Of a DNA stretch of 64,000 nt, positions 1 through 15,300 are shown one piece after another. The number at the start of each line of letters is the position of its first letter. The first letter of the stretch is position 1. The notes below the pieces were generated by a model. It was not told the DNA's origin and ran no database searches. It saw only the letters and a program-made list of their open reading frames with translations. The translations under genes and the position numbers were made by a program. Origin of the DNA: Mytilus galloprovincialis (lineage: Eukaryota > Mollusca > Bivalvia > Mytilida > Mytilidae); contig NC_134843.1 of the NCBI RefSeq assembly GCF_965363235.1, positions 50,773,535-50,837,534 on the forward strand. The letters are read 5' to 3'.

Positions 1-203
1 AAATTTCTTTAAATTCAGGATCCTGGGATATCATGGTTTTAAGCCCAGGATTTTGGAATCAGGACCCCTCTGATCCCCCCTCCTAGTTCCAAGAAGTGTA
101 AATCTAATTCCTGCAATATAAAGGCCCAATCCTAACATCCCAAAAAAGGTCATTCCACCCTCATAAATATACATTGTTACAGTATCAACTGAAGTGTTCT
201 TAC

Positions 204-363
204 CCATGGCACATGTATGATTTTCTTAAATAACAAGATGAAGTACTGGTACGGTATTGACTCGGACATTTTAGCAACTTCCTGGAACTTGTCTCTCAAA
301 TCTTTGTTGTTTATCTTACAATTTATTTTCTGCATCCAGGCTTTAAAATGCTTCAATGTTACT
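204..363 (-). CDS. PLCG1: PLC gamma coding exon 5 (EF-hand region)
   Basis: The acceptor is TTTAACAG and the donor GTAAGA. It reads TLKHFKAWMQKINCKINNKD and onward to HVPW, ending in phase 0. The similarity to the EF-hand part of PLC gamma is lower than in the other exons, but phase, position and splice signals fit. Confidence 0.8.
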
Positions 364-3300
364 CTGTTAAACAGAAAATAAATTTAAACACGAAGTGTGA
401 TTTTTTTTAATTTTTATGATTATAACAGGTTAAGTATGACGTCCATTATCACTGTACTAGTATACATTTTTTTAGGGGCCAGCCGAAGGACGCCTCGGGG
501 TGCGAAAGTTTCTCACTACATTGAAGACCCATTGGTGGCCTTCAGCTGTTGTCTGCTCTATGGTCGGGTTGTTGTGGCTTTGACACATTCCCCATTTCCT
601 ATCTCAATTTTATTAGATGTTTTAGCATGTTTAGTGTCTTTTGGTTATCTGATTGTAGTATGTTGTACATTTCCTTTTTTTTTACAAAATGACACAGAAA
701 TATTTCATCTTTCATGTTGAGATCCTTTTTTCAATCTACTCTTTGAAAGGATTAAAATGCAAATAAAATTTACATATTGATGTCTAAAGCAACAAAACAA
801 GAAATATACATGTAAAGTAGTGAAAGTAAAGCTATTTGGAGTTGGATGTTCTTCACTATCCCTTTTTTACCAGAATTACATTTGCCACATGTAAAGTAGC
901 AACTGACTATACACACCTAGAGTACCAGTATTCTTACAATGGTTTCTTAAATGGATTTTTTTTTCTGCTAACAGATTTTTTACCCTTATCATGCTTTGAC
1001 CTGTAATGGTATACTTTTACAATTTTTTACTTGGTTGGAGAGTTGTCTCACTGGCACTCATACCACATCTTCTTATATCTATTGTCTCTAGCTTTGTAAT
1101 TTTAATTTCTTCTTGATGTCTTAGAACATCAACAAGTTCTGTATTATAAAAGTAAAATATAAGCTTTCAATTTAGCTTTGTACGGAAAGATATTTGATTT
1201 GGTCTGTGGCCGAGTCAAACATTAAGCACACAGAATTGAAAGATTGATGTCAGATTAATGGGTATAATTGGTATAGTAAGATGTTTTCCTGTTACTATGT
1301 TTGCATTGCAAAGCTGGGTTTATTTTACAAATATTGCCATTTTTTTGTTTAAATATGGTTGAAATATCGGCCACTGGAGTTTCAAAGTGTGTAACTATAG
1401 TTTCAACTTGTCAGGTTACTTACGTGTCTGCTCCACTCTTTTCCATCAAATAGAATTCTCTTCTTAACCATCTGAAAAAAATCTCATGATTTTAAACATG
1501 TGTCAGCCAAAATTGATTTATTTTGTCAAAATAAACAGGTATCAGGGTGTCAGAATGCTTTTGGTCAAGAATGTTAGTTTTCTTATTTGATTATTTAATG
1601 GTTGGTTGAGGTTGGTAAATTGTTCTTCTTTTGTTTCTGGTTAATATTGCAAATCTTTGTTCATTTTTTACCTAAACATATTATATTTGAATGATTTTGG
1701 ATAATCAACTTGTGTCACCAGTAAAATTAATAAATGACCATCAAATCACCAATTGATGCCTTCAGACTCAGAGCTCAAAATATAATACTAGACATATCTA
1801 TTGTACACCAAAATTTTAACATGGAAGTTTTGTGTGTCAAGCCCACCAAAGACAAGCACATAACCTTGTTTTTATTTTTTTATGTATCATACTATTTTCT
1901 CACTGCCTTAAAGACCAATTTGTGGCCTTATGTTGCTTTCTGTGATCTGATCCGGGTGTTGTCTCCTTGATTCATTCCCTGTTCTATTCTCTTTTCTATT
2001 ACTTGACTCACCTATTGGCCCAAGAACTATCCACACTAGGGACATATTCATAGACTATGAAAATCAAGGGACGATAACTGTGTTCTCGGACATATTGACA
2101 AAGATGTCATTTATAAAATATTATGTTCGGTGATTGAGTGATCATTATTTCAAGGTCCAGTTGGAAATGTTTGTACCAGTTTAGTGATGATTTTTAGAAA
2201 CTTTCTTAGTGTTGTTACCTTTCTAGCTGTATCTGATATGTAGCATTTTTAGCCGATTCCTCCAACTTTTGTAAACCAAACTTCCATGTTCTGTACTCAT
2301 CCAAACTGGACGCTGAAATAGCATCAAAGTCAAAAGTCAGTAAAATTTAAGAGATTATACATTAATATAATGGTATAACATAAGATCTATACATGTAGCT
2401 CTCTTTGCAATAATCTTACATCTAGGACCAAAGATTTGTAATAATCGTTCATTACCATTAATTAACAACATTATTCAATGTGATAAAATACAAAATAATT
2501 CTTGCAAAGTACAGAAAACGATTTCTGGGTGGCAAAAGAAAAACACTACTATACAAATGTGTTTTTTTCCAAAAGAAACAAACTCACCAACAAGAGATAG
2601 ATTTTTAAGTTTGAATTCTGATCCATAAAATATAACAAAACAGAGAGCATTGTCCATTTTCCTGGCATCGTCAGGCCACTTCTCAAAATCTTTTGAGTTT
2701 TTCCCTTCTCGTACTTCTCTCACCTCCCGCAAATTTACTGAAAAAAAAATAATTATGAAATTAATAAAATAGTACAATGTCATGTTTATAAATATTGTTA
2801 ATCATGTTTTTAGAACATTTCTATACAAAATTCAGAGTTTACATACTAAACTGCATTACATTATTATGTCAGTAAACCATGTTAATCATGTTAATAGGGT
2901 TAAAACCCTAATTTGGCATAACATTTTAAGAATAATTCACAACATATATATAATGATCATTTGTAAGTACTTAGGTTTCAAATTGATGCGACCACAGAAA
3001 ACTCCATTTACCAAGTACATTAACTAAATGCACAAGATCATGTTTTTCTCTGACTGTTTATGACGTCTTTAAACTAAATCCATTGGATGTTGGATGTGTA
3101 CTGATTGATAATTTAGTCTTGGATGCATCATTTTTTTTTATTAGTTGTTAGTGGCTTTGAACTTAAGCTGTCAGTAACTGTGAGTACTCTGAGATCTTTA
3201 CTTAGTGTCTTTTTGTTTTTGGGATATACAAGTAACTGGCCACGCCCACTCTGTGTATTTGTAAGATGTATTTCTATTTGTATCCATCTGATGAGTTAAG

Positions 3301-6300
3301 CCTTTTTCAACTGGTTTTTATAGTTTGTTTTTATGTTGTACTGTTACACCACTATCCCAGGTTAGGGGGATGGTTGGGATCCCACTATTATAAACATGTT
3401 TAACCCTGCCCCATTCTGTATGTATGTGCCTGTTCATTTTTGGGGAAACCACTTTTCATGGATTAAGGAATAATTGCATTCTTGTGTGGTTTTTATTTAC
3501 AAAAGTGTGCATTCCTTAACAATGTACAATTTGTACTTTTAAAGTGAACATTGAAATTTGTGGTTCACATGCACCCACAAAAACCCTGAAAATTGGAATG
3601 CCATGAAAACCAAGAAACAGTATCACATTTCAAACGATTTGCATGTTCAGTGAACCATGAAACTAGGGTCAAAATCTTGATATTTTGATATAATTTATGT
3701 AATTTTAATACTTCACATCATAACAAACATGTGTATTAAGTTTCAAGTGGATGTGACCACAACTTCCTTGTAAACTACCTCAACTAAAAAAACATAAATG
3801 TGAAAATGTATTAATTTCACACAATTACATTTCCAAGTTCAATGAAGCATAAAAGTAAATAATATATTAATAAGTCTGTTTATTCTTCTTCTTGAAAAGA
3901 AATTTATTGATAGGCAAATAAACTGATTGTCATTGATAATAAATATTTTGACAAAACATTTTGTACAAGCTTTCAAATAATTGTAGGTCCAGTAGTAAAT
4001 CATAACTATCTCTTTTAGATCAAGGTTCAAAAATGGGATAAACAATAATATATTTATGGATCAACTGAACTGAATTGGTAGGGACGAGAAGACTGGATCA
4101 TGATGGACAAAGAATTGAGATGAGTAGAAAAAAAATTGAATAAACTCATGAACACTGTGAGGGGTGATAATACCACCCATGATTATGATGATAAAGTTCA
4201 ATCCTAAAGATCTTTAGCACTACATAGAAAGTAAACAAAATGTGTTTGGTGTGAAATATATCTTCACAAAGTCAGTGCTAACCAAAATTCTGTAATACAA
4301 TACACACATGGTGTTTTATTAAAATCATGCATTGAGGTGATATTTCACCCAGATTGGTAACATGAATCACCCTGATATATCTCCCTGCATAAAATCAAAA
4401 ATAGTAATAATCAGGGTCATAAAACATGCAGTGTTATATCCCTTCCTTGACCCAGTATTTCATAGTGCTTCACTCTTCATCAGTAACAGGTTTGTTTCCC
4501 CCAGGGAATAACCATGCAGGCACTGTGTATTGTACAAGGAAGACATTGAGAACTTGCACATCTTCTGAGAAAAATATTCAATTAAAAATTTTGAAAAATA
4601 GTTCAAAACAAAAGTCATTTCAGCAAAAGTTTTACTAATTTTCGTTTACATGTAACAGCACAAAGTTAATTTATTTCAGACTTTGCTCTTTTTATCAAAT
4701 TTAGATTACATTGCAATATAGACAGAGTAAATTAGTAAAACATTCTTTGCATTGACAATTGTGGTAGTATTTAACATTGTAAACATTATAGATGATCTAT
4801 TATTTTTCTTTGCTTAATTATTCTAATAATACAACAAGTTTTCAATGTATGACAAGTCAGTAAAAGTTAAGTAACATGCATACTTGTATTCTTCGTTTTC
4901 TTTATTAGTTGTTTCTCATCTTCAAAGAACAATATCAAGCTAGTTACATATGAATATAAACAAGAGAACACAAACCTCTAATTACTTCATTTTACCAATG
5001 AATTTCAAACATAACCAAAAAAAACAAATATATTTATATATTTATCCATCATTGTTTGCTTTTTGGCATTTTTCTTTCTTTCTTTAAATCAATAATATTC
5101 CACCAATGAGACTGGCGACTAATCAATAATATTCCACCAATGAGACTGGTGACTGATCGATAACATTCCACCAATGAGACTGGCGACTAATCAATAATAT
5201 TCCACCAATGAGACTGGTGACTGATCGATAACATTCCACTAATGAGACTGGCGACTAATCAATAATATTCCACCAATGAGACTGGTGACTGATCAATAAT
5301 ATTCCACCAATGAGACTGGTGACTGATCAATAATATTCCACAAATGAGACTGGTGACTGATTTGACAGTGTTAACCTTGTCATGACATTATAACACCAAG
5401 CATGGTGCCATCTCCTTTACCATAATGCAATTTGAATACATTTTATAATAGAGTGTATCATATATCATTTTTGTAAATATAGTGCTATAATTTCTTATGG
5501 TCTTGTGGTAGAGAGTTCAACACCTCAAATGCGTTTGATGCTTCTTGCGTAGCATGCAGCATTATGGAGGAAGATCAAAAACTTGTAGACTTGAGAGATG
5601 CGTAGAGTCTGAATAATGTACCGTAATAGAGAGACTTGACTTCTTGTAGGATTGTCACCTTGTCAGCTATTATATCATTGATTGAAAGGTGTTAAATGCC
5701 ATGTTTAGCACTATTTTGGGGCAGTCAGTTTTATTGATGGAGGAGGCCAGAGTGCCAGAAGGAACCACAGAATGTTGTTGTAAAAACTGACAATCCTAGT
5801 CAATTAAGATTGGTGTTAACACAACTGCCACATGCAGGATTCAACCTCACAACCTCAGTGTTGGCAGGCTAGTAATATAGTTGTTGGACCACTAGACCAC
5901 AGAGGCTCCAAGATAAAATGTTCAAATTCACAGTATCAATGTCAGGTCTAGTACAAAGCACTGGGTCTCTATCCATATCAAATTAATAAGTTTTTGTACT
6001 AAGATAGCACTTTATTTGCAACTTAAAATTAAACAGATATCATAATCATTTTAGATAAATTGGGCTATTTCAAATCCCATTGGTTGTAAAATTAATTATA
6101 CAATTACTTGGGAAAAAACTGATTGCAATAATAAAGTAAGTAATTTTATGTACTTGACGTTTAACAAAGATATTTTGCATATTTGTACCTTGGCTTAAAA
6201 ATCCATATACTGCCAGTCTTAATAAACGCATATATACATTGTGCCAATAATATAAGCTTAAGGCAAATAAAGACTACCACACAGGCAGTAAAATTCATAA

Positions 6301-9300
6301 CTTTTTATCTATAAAAACTATAACCAGCTGTTTTTGTGTGTTTTTTTCAAAGGCTGAGAGTTAATTTATTTCTAAATTAAATTTTGATTTCAAGTGCAAG
6401 ATTAAAAGCACTTGGCTGATTATGAATATATCAACTGTGGTATCAGTTGCTGATTGCAACTAAGACAGGGCCTGCTCCAGTCGTCAAAGTTTTTCCCAAT
6501 ATAATCAACCAAATTTTTCAAACAAAAGGGGGGCACTGGCCCCTGTAACATAATGTATGTAAAAGAATCATACATTTAGTTATACTGATTTACAATTCCT
6601 TTTCTTCTAATTGTTTTGTAAAACTGACAAAAGCATAGATTCCAGTAAAATGAGCATTTAAAAGTCTTTTAATTCAATTTTATAGAAATGTTCTTTAAAC
6701 TATCTTTTAAAACTAAGTGTTCACACTTTTTTCACTGCTAACTGTCAAAAATTATCATTTAGCTGTAATTTTTTAACAGAACTATATAAAATAAACACAG
6801 CAAAATGTCTAATGAACCAAATAAGTCTAAATACAAAATTATGCAATATACAGGAAAACATACTTTTAATGTTAAAGTGTCCTTAATACATTTTTATATG
6901 CATATAAATATATTTTACACATTAAATTAATTCAAAGAATGAGGAAGGAAAATTTAAATATGCCATAGTTTTATAATACCAATAAAGTTAGTTTTAGTTT
7001 ACTTAGAATCTTGAGCTGACTAAATATTTGTGGTTTTCGTAATTCCAGAATCAATATTATACAGTAATTTCCACAGGGAAGTGAGATAGGATATATACTG
7101 TCAAAGTAAACCTGACCTCCGTTCTAAGATCTAAATGTCATCTGCTTCCCTTCAATTTATATTGTTCTGGGAGAACTTTAGACATCTGTATACACATAAC
7201 AGGGAACAATCGACCCTTGAGAGTATATACAAACTACTATGTCCTTAATTTACTCAAGAAATCAACATCATAGACATCTTATGTGATGTGTTATTGTTGT
7301 AACTTGTCATAAAGGAGGGTGGTAAAGGGTTATTTTCGTGCAACGTGATCACCGTTTTTTATTTCACTTTCAACGTGTTTTTACTTTTTTATTTGACGTT
7401 GAGTCGTGCAAGACGGGTGCCTCGTTCAACATGTTCTGCTTATTTAATTTTACCTGCATCGTGATTTTCAAAGTCTTATTTTGCATGCTCGGTATTTTTC
7501 AAATAAAATTCAAACACTTGGCAGGGATCTTCAAGAAATACTTTTTTAAAAGCCGTAAACCAATTATATCATAAATGTATATACTGAATATCAAGTAAAA
7601 CAAAGAGTTAATATATACAAGAAGACAGTGACTCAGTCACAAAAGGTTCAAATAAAAGTATTTATTTTTCGTGCAACGTTCATTACAGAAATTATTTCAC
7701 GTTTAACGTGAAATTATGTCTGATTTCATGTTTTTTTTGTGCAAGCACCCCCCCCCCTTTAACACCCTCATTAAGGGCATGAGAGTAAAATCAGGCTCCA
7801 AGCCGTTTAGGGATATAGTGGACATTTTAAATGTATTAGGCCGTTACAGTATTTTGGGTCCTTGCATTGTCACATAGCCCTTCCTGCTTCTGTCTAAATA
7901 ATTGTACGCCTTGGTTTTCAATAAAAAAAAATGTTTTAAGCATTCTTGTAGCATGTTTATCTAGAAAAGTTTTTCTTTGACATAAAATTGTGTAATTTTC
8001 ATTTTTTTTTTATAGAAATCCAAAGAACAAGAATGTGTCCAAAGTACACAGATGCCCCACTCGCACTATCATTTTCCATGTTCAATGGACCGTGAAATTG
8101 GGAAAATAATCTAATTTGGCATTAAAATTAAAAAGATCATGTGTACTAAGTTTCAATTTGATTGGACTTCAGCTTCATCAAAAACTACCTTGACCAAAAA
8201 CTTTAACCTGAAACTTCCACTTTCATTTTCTATGTTCAGTGGACCTTGAAATTGGGGTCAAAAGTCAAATTTGGTCTTAAAATCAGAAAGATCATATCAT
8301 AAGCAACAAGTGTAGTAAGTTTCAAGTTGATTGGACTTCAGCTTCATCAAAAACTACCTTGACCAAAAACTTTAACCTGAAGCGGGACAGACGGACGAAC
8401 GAACAGACGGACGAACAGACGCACAGACCAGAAAACATAATGCCCCTCTACTATTGCAGGTGGGGCATAAAAATGACCTTATGAGAAAGTTCACCTTTGA
8501 ATTGAGGTTCAATTATTGAGAATGCATATGTATATAAACTACAGGAGGACAATAATAGAGTTACCTGACAAGACATGTTCTCCTTAAAAGAGGTGACTTT
8601 ATAGCAGGTTTGACTGATTATATGTATAACTCAAGATTTACAACCTTAAAATAAATAATTATTAAATCTACCTAATTCTAGTTATATACATCAATAACTA
8701 AAATAGCCTAGTAAAATGTCAGATAAAGAGTGAAATCTCTGAAGAAAAATTGTTTATTTAGTCAATGTGCAGCATATATTGTACATGTAGAATAATTTGT
8801 CTTCGTTGGATACTAATTTTCAGGGGTTTCATGGGGGGGGTAGGAGGGGTCCTAATCCCAAAATCCCAGGCTTAAAAACACGAGGTCCCAAATTTAAATA
8901 AATTTAAATCCTGACATCCCGAAATTGAAAAAAGAATTCCCGGATCCCGAAAGGGTCAATCCCAAAATCCCGAGCTTTAAAACACCCGATCCCGGAGTCC
9001 CGATAAAGGTCCTATCCCCCTCTTCCATGGGTACAAGTGAACCACAAATCAAATAGAGATTAGCAAAACCACAAAATCAAATATCCACAAAAATGACAGT
9101 TTTCTTCAATACACGAAAACTGAAACCCAGGAAATTAACCGAATCTACAGTATACCTTATGCTCCATATATTTCATTGACATGTCTTGATAGTAGTTTTC
9201 AACTGTTTATATAAATAGAACTTAAGTGGGGTTTTCTTAAGGAAAGAATAAGTATCTTTACAATCAATTTAGCCTATTTAAGAGTGTAGTATCAAAGAAC

Positions 9301-12300
9301 CCCATTCAACAAAAATGTAAATTCACACTCTGAATACAATAGTATGTTTTGTATGCTGTGTAATTATATATATACCCATTACAACTTCTGTTTACAATTC
9401 GAGATAACCTTCTTTTGGTAAAAACTTAAGACTGTAATTGAGAAGCACTAATTATAATAAAGAAGTCTTAAAAAGCTAGATATATAAATCAATTGCATAA
9501 CAAACAAATGGGATATTAAGTTAAAGACTCTATAGAGGTTGAATTTCTCTCCTAAAAATTTACACGATATCAATTTATCAAGTAAAAATTTGATACCCAG
9601 GGTTCTTTCATTTTTTTCTGTTTGAACTGATATGAGCTTTTTATTTTAAATGTTTAAAAAGTATATATTTTTATATATAAATATTTATCTGAATAAACAT
9701 GATAAAGTAAAGACACTGACAGACAGACAGACAGAGGTGGATGCAATATGCAGACTAGAATTAGGGGAGAAATAATGAAAGGAAATGATTGGATTTTGGG
9801 AAGAGAGAATTCCAAAGAAGATACCAACTCATAAATGAAAAAATAAACTAGAGACTCTCAAGAGCCTGTGTCGCTCACCTGACTCTACTGGGGTTTTTGA
9901 AATAAGATAAAAATCATAACAGGTACTTAAATAATGATTGAGGCCAAATTTGGTTTAATATTGCATTCCATTCTGTGGTTCTTTAAAAGAAGATTTCCTT
10001 ATGTTAAACTAAGTCCCCCGCTGGCAGCCATCTAAGATGATTGATCGGCTACAAAGTAACGACACTTGGTCAGCACCTCATAAGGAACATTTATGCTATG
10101 TTTGGGTTCATTCCATTCATTTGTTCTCTAAAAGAAGCATTTGTAAGTATTTCCCATAGGGTCCTATGTTAAACTTAGACCCGCACTGGCGTCCATCTTG
10201 GAAGATTGATTGGCTACAAAGTAACAACATATGGTCAGCACCTCATAAGGAACATCCATGCTATGTTTGGTTACATTCCATTCAGTGGTTCTCTAAAAGA
10301 AGACATTTGTATGTATTTCCCATAGGGTCCTATTTTAAACTACAAATGTAAGTCCCCTGATGGTGGCCATCTTGGAAGATTGATCCGCTACTAAGTAACA
10401 ACACTTGGTCACCACCTCATAAGAACATTCATGCTATGTTTGGTTACATTCCATTTGGTGGGTCTCTAAAAGAAGACATTTGTTTGTATTTCCCATAGGG
10501 TCAATGTTGAACTAAGTCCCCCTCTGGTGGCCATCTTGGATAAACGATCGCCTACAAAGTAACAAAACTTGGTCAGCATCTCATAAGCAACATGCATGCC
10601 ATGTTTGTATTTATTCCATTCAGTGATTCTTTAGAAGAAGTTCAAAATGTAAAACGCTGATGACGGACGCCAAGTGGGCCTTTTGGCCAGGTTAGCTTAA
10701 AACTAACAATGCCATTGCAAAAAAAGGAAAATAACAAAAAGACTAAGAACAGTTTACAAAACACAACCTAAAAGAGTAAAGATTGAGCAACACAAACTCG
10801 ACTAAAAACTGGTGGTGATCTCAAGTGCTCCTGGAGGGTAAGCAGGTCCTTCTCCATATGTGACACCCTTCATGCTGATCATGCAAGTACAAATTCAATG
10901 TCAAGTCAAACTGGGTAGGTCACATTCCCCCAAAAAAAGGTCAGTATTGTGAGTATGACAGTTGAAACATTTGACACAAACCAATCTGAATCTGTGTAGT
11001 ATGACAATGGAAAACCAGTTTTTTTGTAGGAAAGTTTTATATGTCCATGAGGAATGTTGATATAATCAACATAAAAGTCAAACGCACTTAAATTTATATG
11101 CAAGCTGTGACTATACTTACATCACATATACATTATGTAATAGTAAATATATAAGTACATAAAACTTATCATTTTCCTGTTTCACTACTATGCTATATAT
11201 CAATATAGCAATGAGACTCAATTTGAATGTTCTGTGGGAAAATCCAACAGTTTCATAACTAGACAAAATTTTGAAACCAAACACTTAGCATATGACTGTT
11301 CAAAATCATTAATGGGTTTATAGAAGTTTTTCAAAAAGTAAATAGATGGAAAGATGATGGATAAAATGTATGGGAAATAGTAAGTTGACCATTGGAGCCA
11401 TATCAGCCAAAAAAGATAGCAACTTACATGTACATATTACCATGGAAATAAATTTGTGGTCATATGAAAACTGTCAGACAGACATTTTTACCTTACAATC
11501 ATTCTATATGCCACATGTGGAGCAGGATCTGCTTACCCTTCCGGAGCACCTGAGAACACCCCTAGTTTTTGGTGGGGTTCATGTTCCTTATTCTTTAGTT
11601 TTCTATGTTGTGTCGTGTGTACTATTGTTTGTCTATTTGTCTTTATTATTTTTAGCCATGGTGTTGTCAGTTTATTTTTGATTTATGAGTTTGACTGCCC
11701 CTCAGGTATCTTTGGTCCCTCTTCTATATACCTAATACACTTGACCTATTGCTTCTAGAATCTGGAAAATAGACTAAACCACAAAAACATATAACAGATT
11801 ACTGGTTCACAAACCAAGTCATGGCAAGTTTGGGAACTAGGGTAATACTTCATACCCTTTAGATATTTCCTTTTATATAAACTAACTGCTACCCAGATAC
11901 AGTTTCAATGATTTACACTAGAGGGACACACTAATAAGGAATATTGTCAATTATTTTGGATAGCCATCAAACATATCTCCAGGAAGACTCAATAAGAGGT
12001 AAACAATCTAAGTATAAGCTTAAATTGAAAGGAAATGGAAGCTTATAAATGAGGAAAATTTTCATAAACTACATAAGATACAATGTTTCAGTGGCACAGT
12101 TTAAGATGTAAGAAGAGTTCTTAAGGAAGTACACCACTAATTCATGGTCCCATTGCTTTCTATGTTAAATTCCTCCGTTTCAAGCAGGCGCACCTCTTTT
12201 GTTTTAAGTTCAAATAAAGTGGCAATCAATGCATTTCAAAGCAACACTTTGTGGTGTCTTGTACTGAAAAAATCAACATACCTTAAATTGCATACCAGAA

Positions 12301-15300
12301 AGAACTGGTTCAAAAACTTTGGATGTACCAAAACAGGTACTTCAGATTTGACAAACAGACAAAATGTACCCACTTTTTAAAATTTGGTGCAGTTTTTTTA
12401 ATATTCAAAATTAAAAGTCCAAAAGTGTTCTACAATGATCACCAGTCCTTCAGCTTTCATTTGATACCAAAAGTACCTAAATATTCTACATATTTCCAAA
12501 GTTAAACTCATGCGTAGGAACTATTTTGTGTTAAATATGTACTACTTTCTGTTATGTGCTTTCTAGCCGGGTCCGAATTAGTGGTGTTAAACCTTAAGGA
12601 AGAAATACCTAATGCAACAGTCTATTGTACATAAATGAACCTCACAAGTGTAATGGGTAAATTTGAGAATGGAAATGGGGAATGTGTCAAAGAGACAACA
12701 ACCCGACCAAATAAAAAACAACAGCAGAAGGTCACCAACAGGTCTTCAATGTAGCGAGAAATTCCCGCACCCGGAGGCGTCCTTCAGCTGGCCCCTAAAC
12801 TACTTTAATAATTTCCCAATTTTCTCCATAGGCCATTGCATTTGATTATCACAATATGATAATTAATTATGATGGAAAATATGCAGTTTTTTTCTTTCCT
12901 CTTTTGACAGCCAGACTTCAATCCCAACAACCTTCATTGTTTTTGAAACAATGCTTGAAAGGCCATTGCAAGCATCTAGAATAGCAAATTAATGCTTGGA
13001 CATTTACTCATGCATGAGGGTCGACATGGGGATTCCTTCATGAAGTAGTATACAACTGATCATGAGCCAACAACATTTACATATTTTTAATAGCATCACA
13101 AGAAGGTACATGTAATAAATATTTCAAGAATTTGGTGATGAAATCTCTCTGATTTCCAGGACTTATAAAAATTCCTTTTACTTTAGATATTGGACTAGTT
13201 ACATGGTTTCAATTTACATGTAACTGGGTTTCTTGGAAAATTCAGGAATAATCATCAAACATATTACTTCATGTTTATGTACAATGTATTACATGTATTA
13301 TAAGGCTTATAAATTCTTTCAGTTGAATATTAATTCAGTTAATTGTTTTCTTAGAATGTAATTTTATAGTTTTTTGTTTGTTAAACCCAATACAATGAAA
13401 AGGCCAAATGTTATGCATCATACATGTATAATATATAGATTGTATATTAATTCAACTTTGATCTTAGTAGGACAGATCAAGGATTTGTATATCTTACTAT
13501 ACAACTCCTTAGACAGATATATACATAAATCAGTTTAAATAAATCAATAATATCTACAAGATAAAGAAACACTTTAAATTCAATATCTATTCGACCTATA
13601 GATTTATATATGCACAAAATACCTTACATGTCAACTGAAAAATGAAATTCAATAAAAGTCAACAATGCAATATTTCGGTCACAAATATATCAAATATATT
13701 GTACATCATGCTTTTAATGTACTTATATGATAACTTATAATAGAATTCAGATCAAAAAGAATATGACAAGTATAGATCTTGTAGTTTTAAAGTATGGCAT
13801 TATCAAAGTTTAAAACTTGTACAGTTTATATATATATTGACCCCCAAATAATAAACTCATGTTCACAAATTTAAAACATAACACATAGCTTTTTAATATT
13901 TTGCATTGTGCATGTTGCACATTATATACTTGCATTTCTGTGGATACATGTAGCTACATCCTAGTTTGTGTTGTCTTTTTAAATTTTGTGATTTGAGAAA
14001 AATTCCAAAGGTCTTTAGTTGCTTAATCAAATTTTGTAATGATTGTGCATTGTACAAGTAGATTGTATAATCACAACAACTGAATATTACTACTATTAAA
14101 TGTTTAGAATATCTTATTCAACAAGTTTTAAATCTTTTTTTCACATTAAGATTATTAATTGTAATTAATGACGTATAATCATTTAATCACTAATTGACTG
14201 CCAACCACCAATAATCAAAGACAATTAATAAAATTGAGAATGGAAATGGGGAATATGCCAAAGAGACAACAACCCGACCATAGAAAAAAACAACAGCAGA
14301 AGGTCACCAACAGGTCTTCAATGTACCAAGAAATTCCCGCACCCTGAGGCGTCCTTCAGCTGGCCCCTAAACAAATATATGCTAGTTCAGTGATAATGAA
14401 CGCCATACTAATTTCCAAATTGTACACAAGAAACTAAAATTAAAAATAATACAAGACTAACAAAGGCCAGAGGCTCCTGACTTGGGACAGGCTCAAAAAT
14501 GCGGCGGGGTTAAACATGTTTGTGAGATCTCAACAAGTCCGCATGCCATGTGCAAAATATTGCCCAGCCTCTGTTAAAGTCTGTTTTAATTACCAGATTA
14601 CAGGTTAAAGTATCCAAATTGTCAACATTGAAAACAACAGCTACATTTTATGCTACTGTATATTTGTAATCATCGATTTAATAATTTAATTTTTCATCAA
14701 TTTACATAAAAACATGCAAAATATTGTTAATACATAATTTTCTCCAGTAGCATTAAATTGGGGGGTTCCAGCTCATTTCTGAATTTCCAGTACATGCATA
14801 TGTTATTTGGACATGTGGAAAATAAATTAGCTAAAAGTATCATCATAAACATTTTACAACATAATTAAGAAAAAGCGTGTAAGCTAAAGATGAAGACATG
14901 GGTAACTTCCCCATCACTAAAATCAGATGTGAATAGGTTTTCCTGTTTTCCCTACTAAGATGGCTATCACAAAGTCAAATACTATAAAAAATTTCCTTGG
15001 TAGTAAATTCCTGTAGTAGTAAAATTTTTGTAGTTCATTTCGTAGTAATATTTCTGGTTTTTCAGTTATCAACAAATGCAAGTAACAATTAGTAAAATTA
15101 GCCACAAAAATTGAGTTATTAGGATTAGGTTTATACAATTTAAATCTTTCTAATATCAAGATATCAGAGAGACTTTTGAATAAAAAATTGATTAAAAAAC
15201 TAGATGTGGACAATGGGTCTGGGGTAGTGGAGTCTAAACCCCCCCCCCCCCCCCCCTTTCTCCCCCTTTTTTTTCGATTAATGCTTTTGAATAGGGACAT

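Larger units (their letters stand above)
364..2587 (-). other. PLC gamma introns 2, 3 and 4
   Basis: These are intron 4 (364-1423), intron 3 (1472-2218) and intron 2 (2313-2587). Intron 4 holds an inverted copy of the GAGAATGG repeat and a fragment of the GGCACTCATACCACATCTTC repeat, each listed separately. Nothing recognisable was seen in introns 2 and 3. Confidence 0.85.

Noticed and set aside
397..720. 107-codon plus ORF
   Set aside because: Lies across an inverted GAGAATGG repeat inside a PLC gamma intron.
9715..9737. GACA microsatellite as a regulatory site
   Set aside because: Short simple repeat with nothing else around it.
14923..15300. 125-codon minus ORF with Gly run
   Set aside because: The Gly run is the C18 homopolymer read on the other strand; the rest has no recognisable domain.
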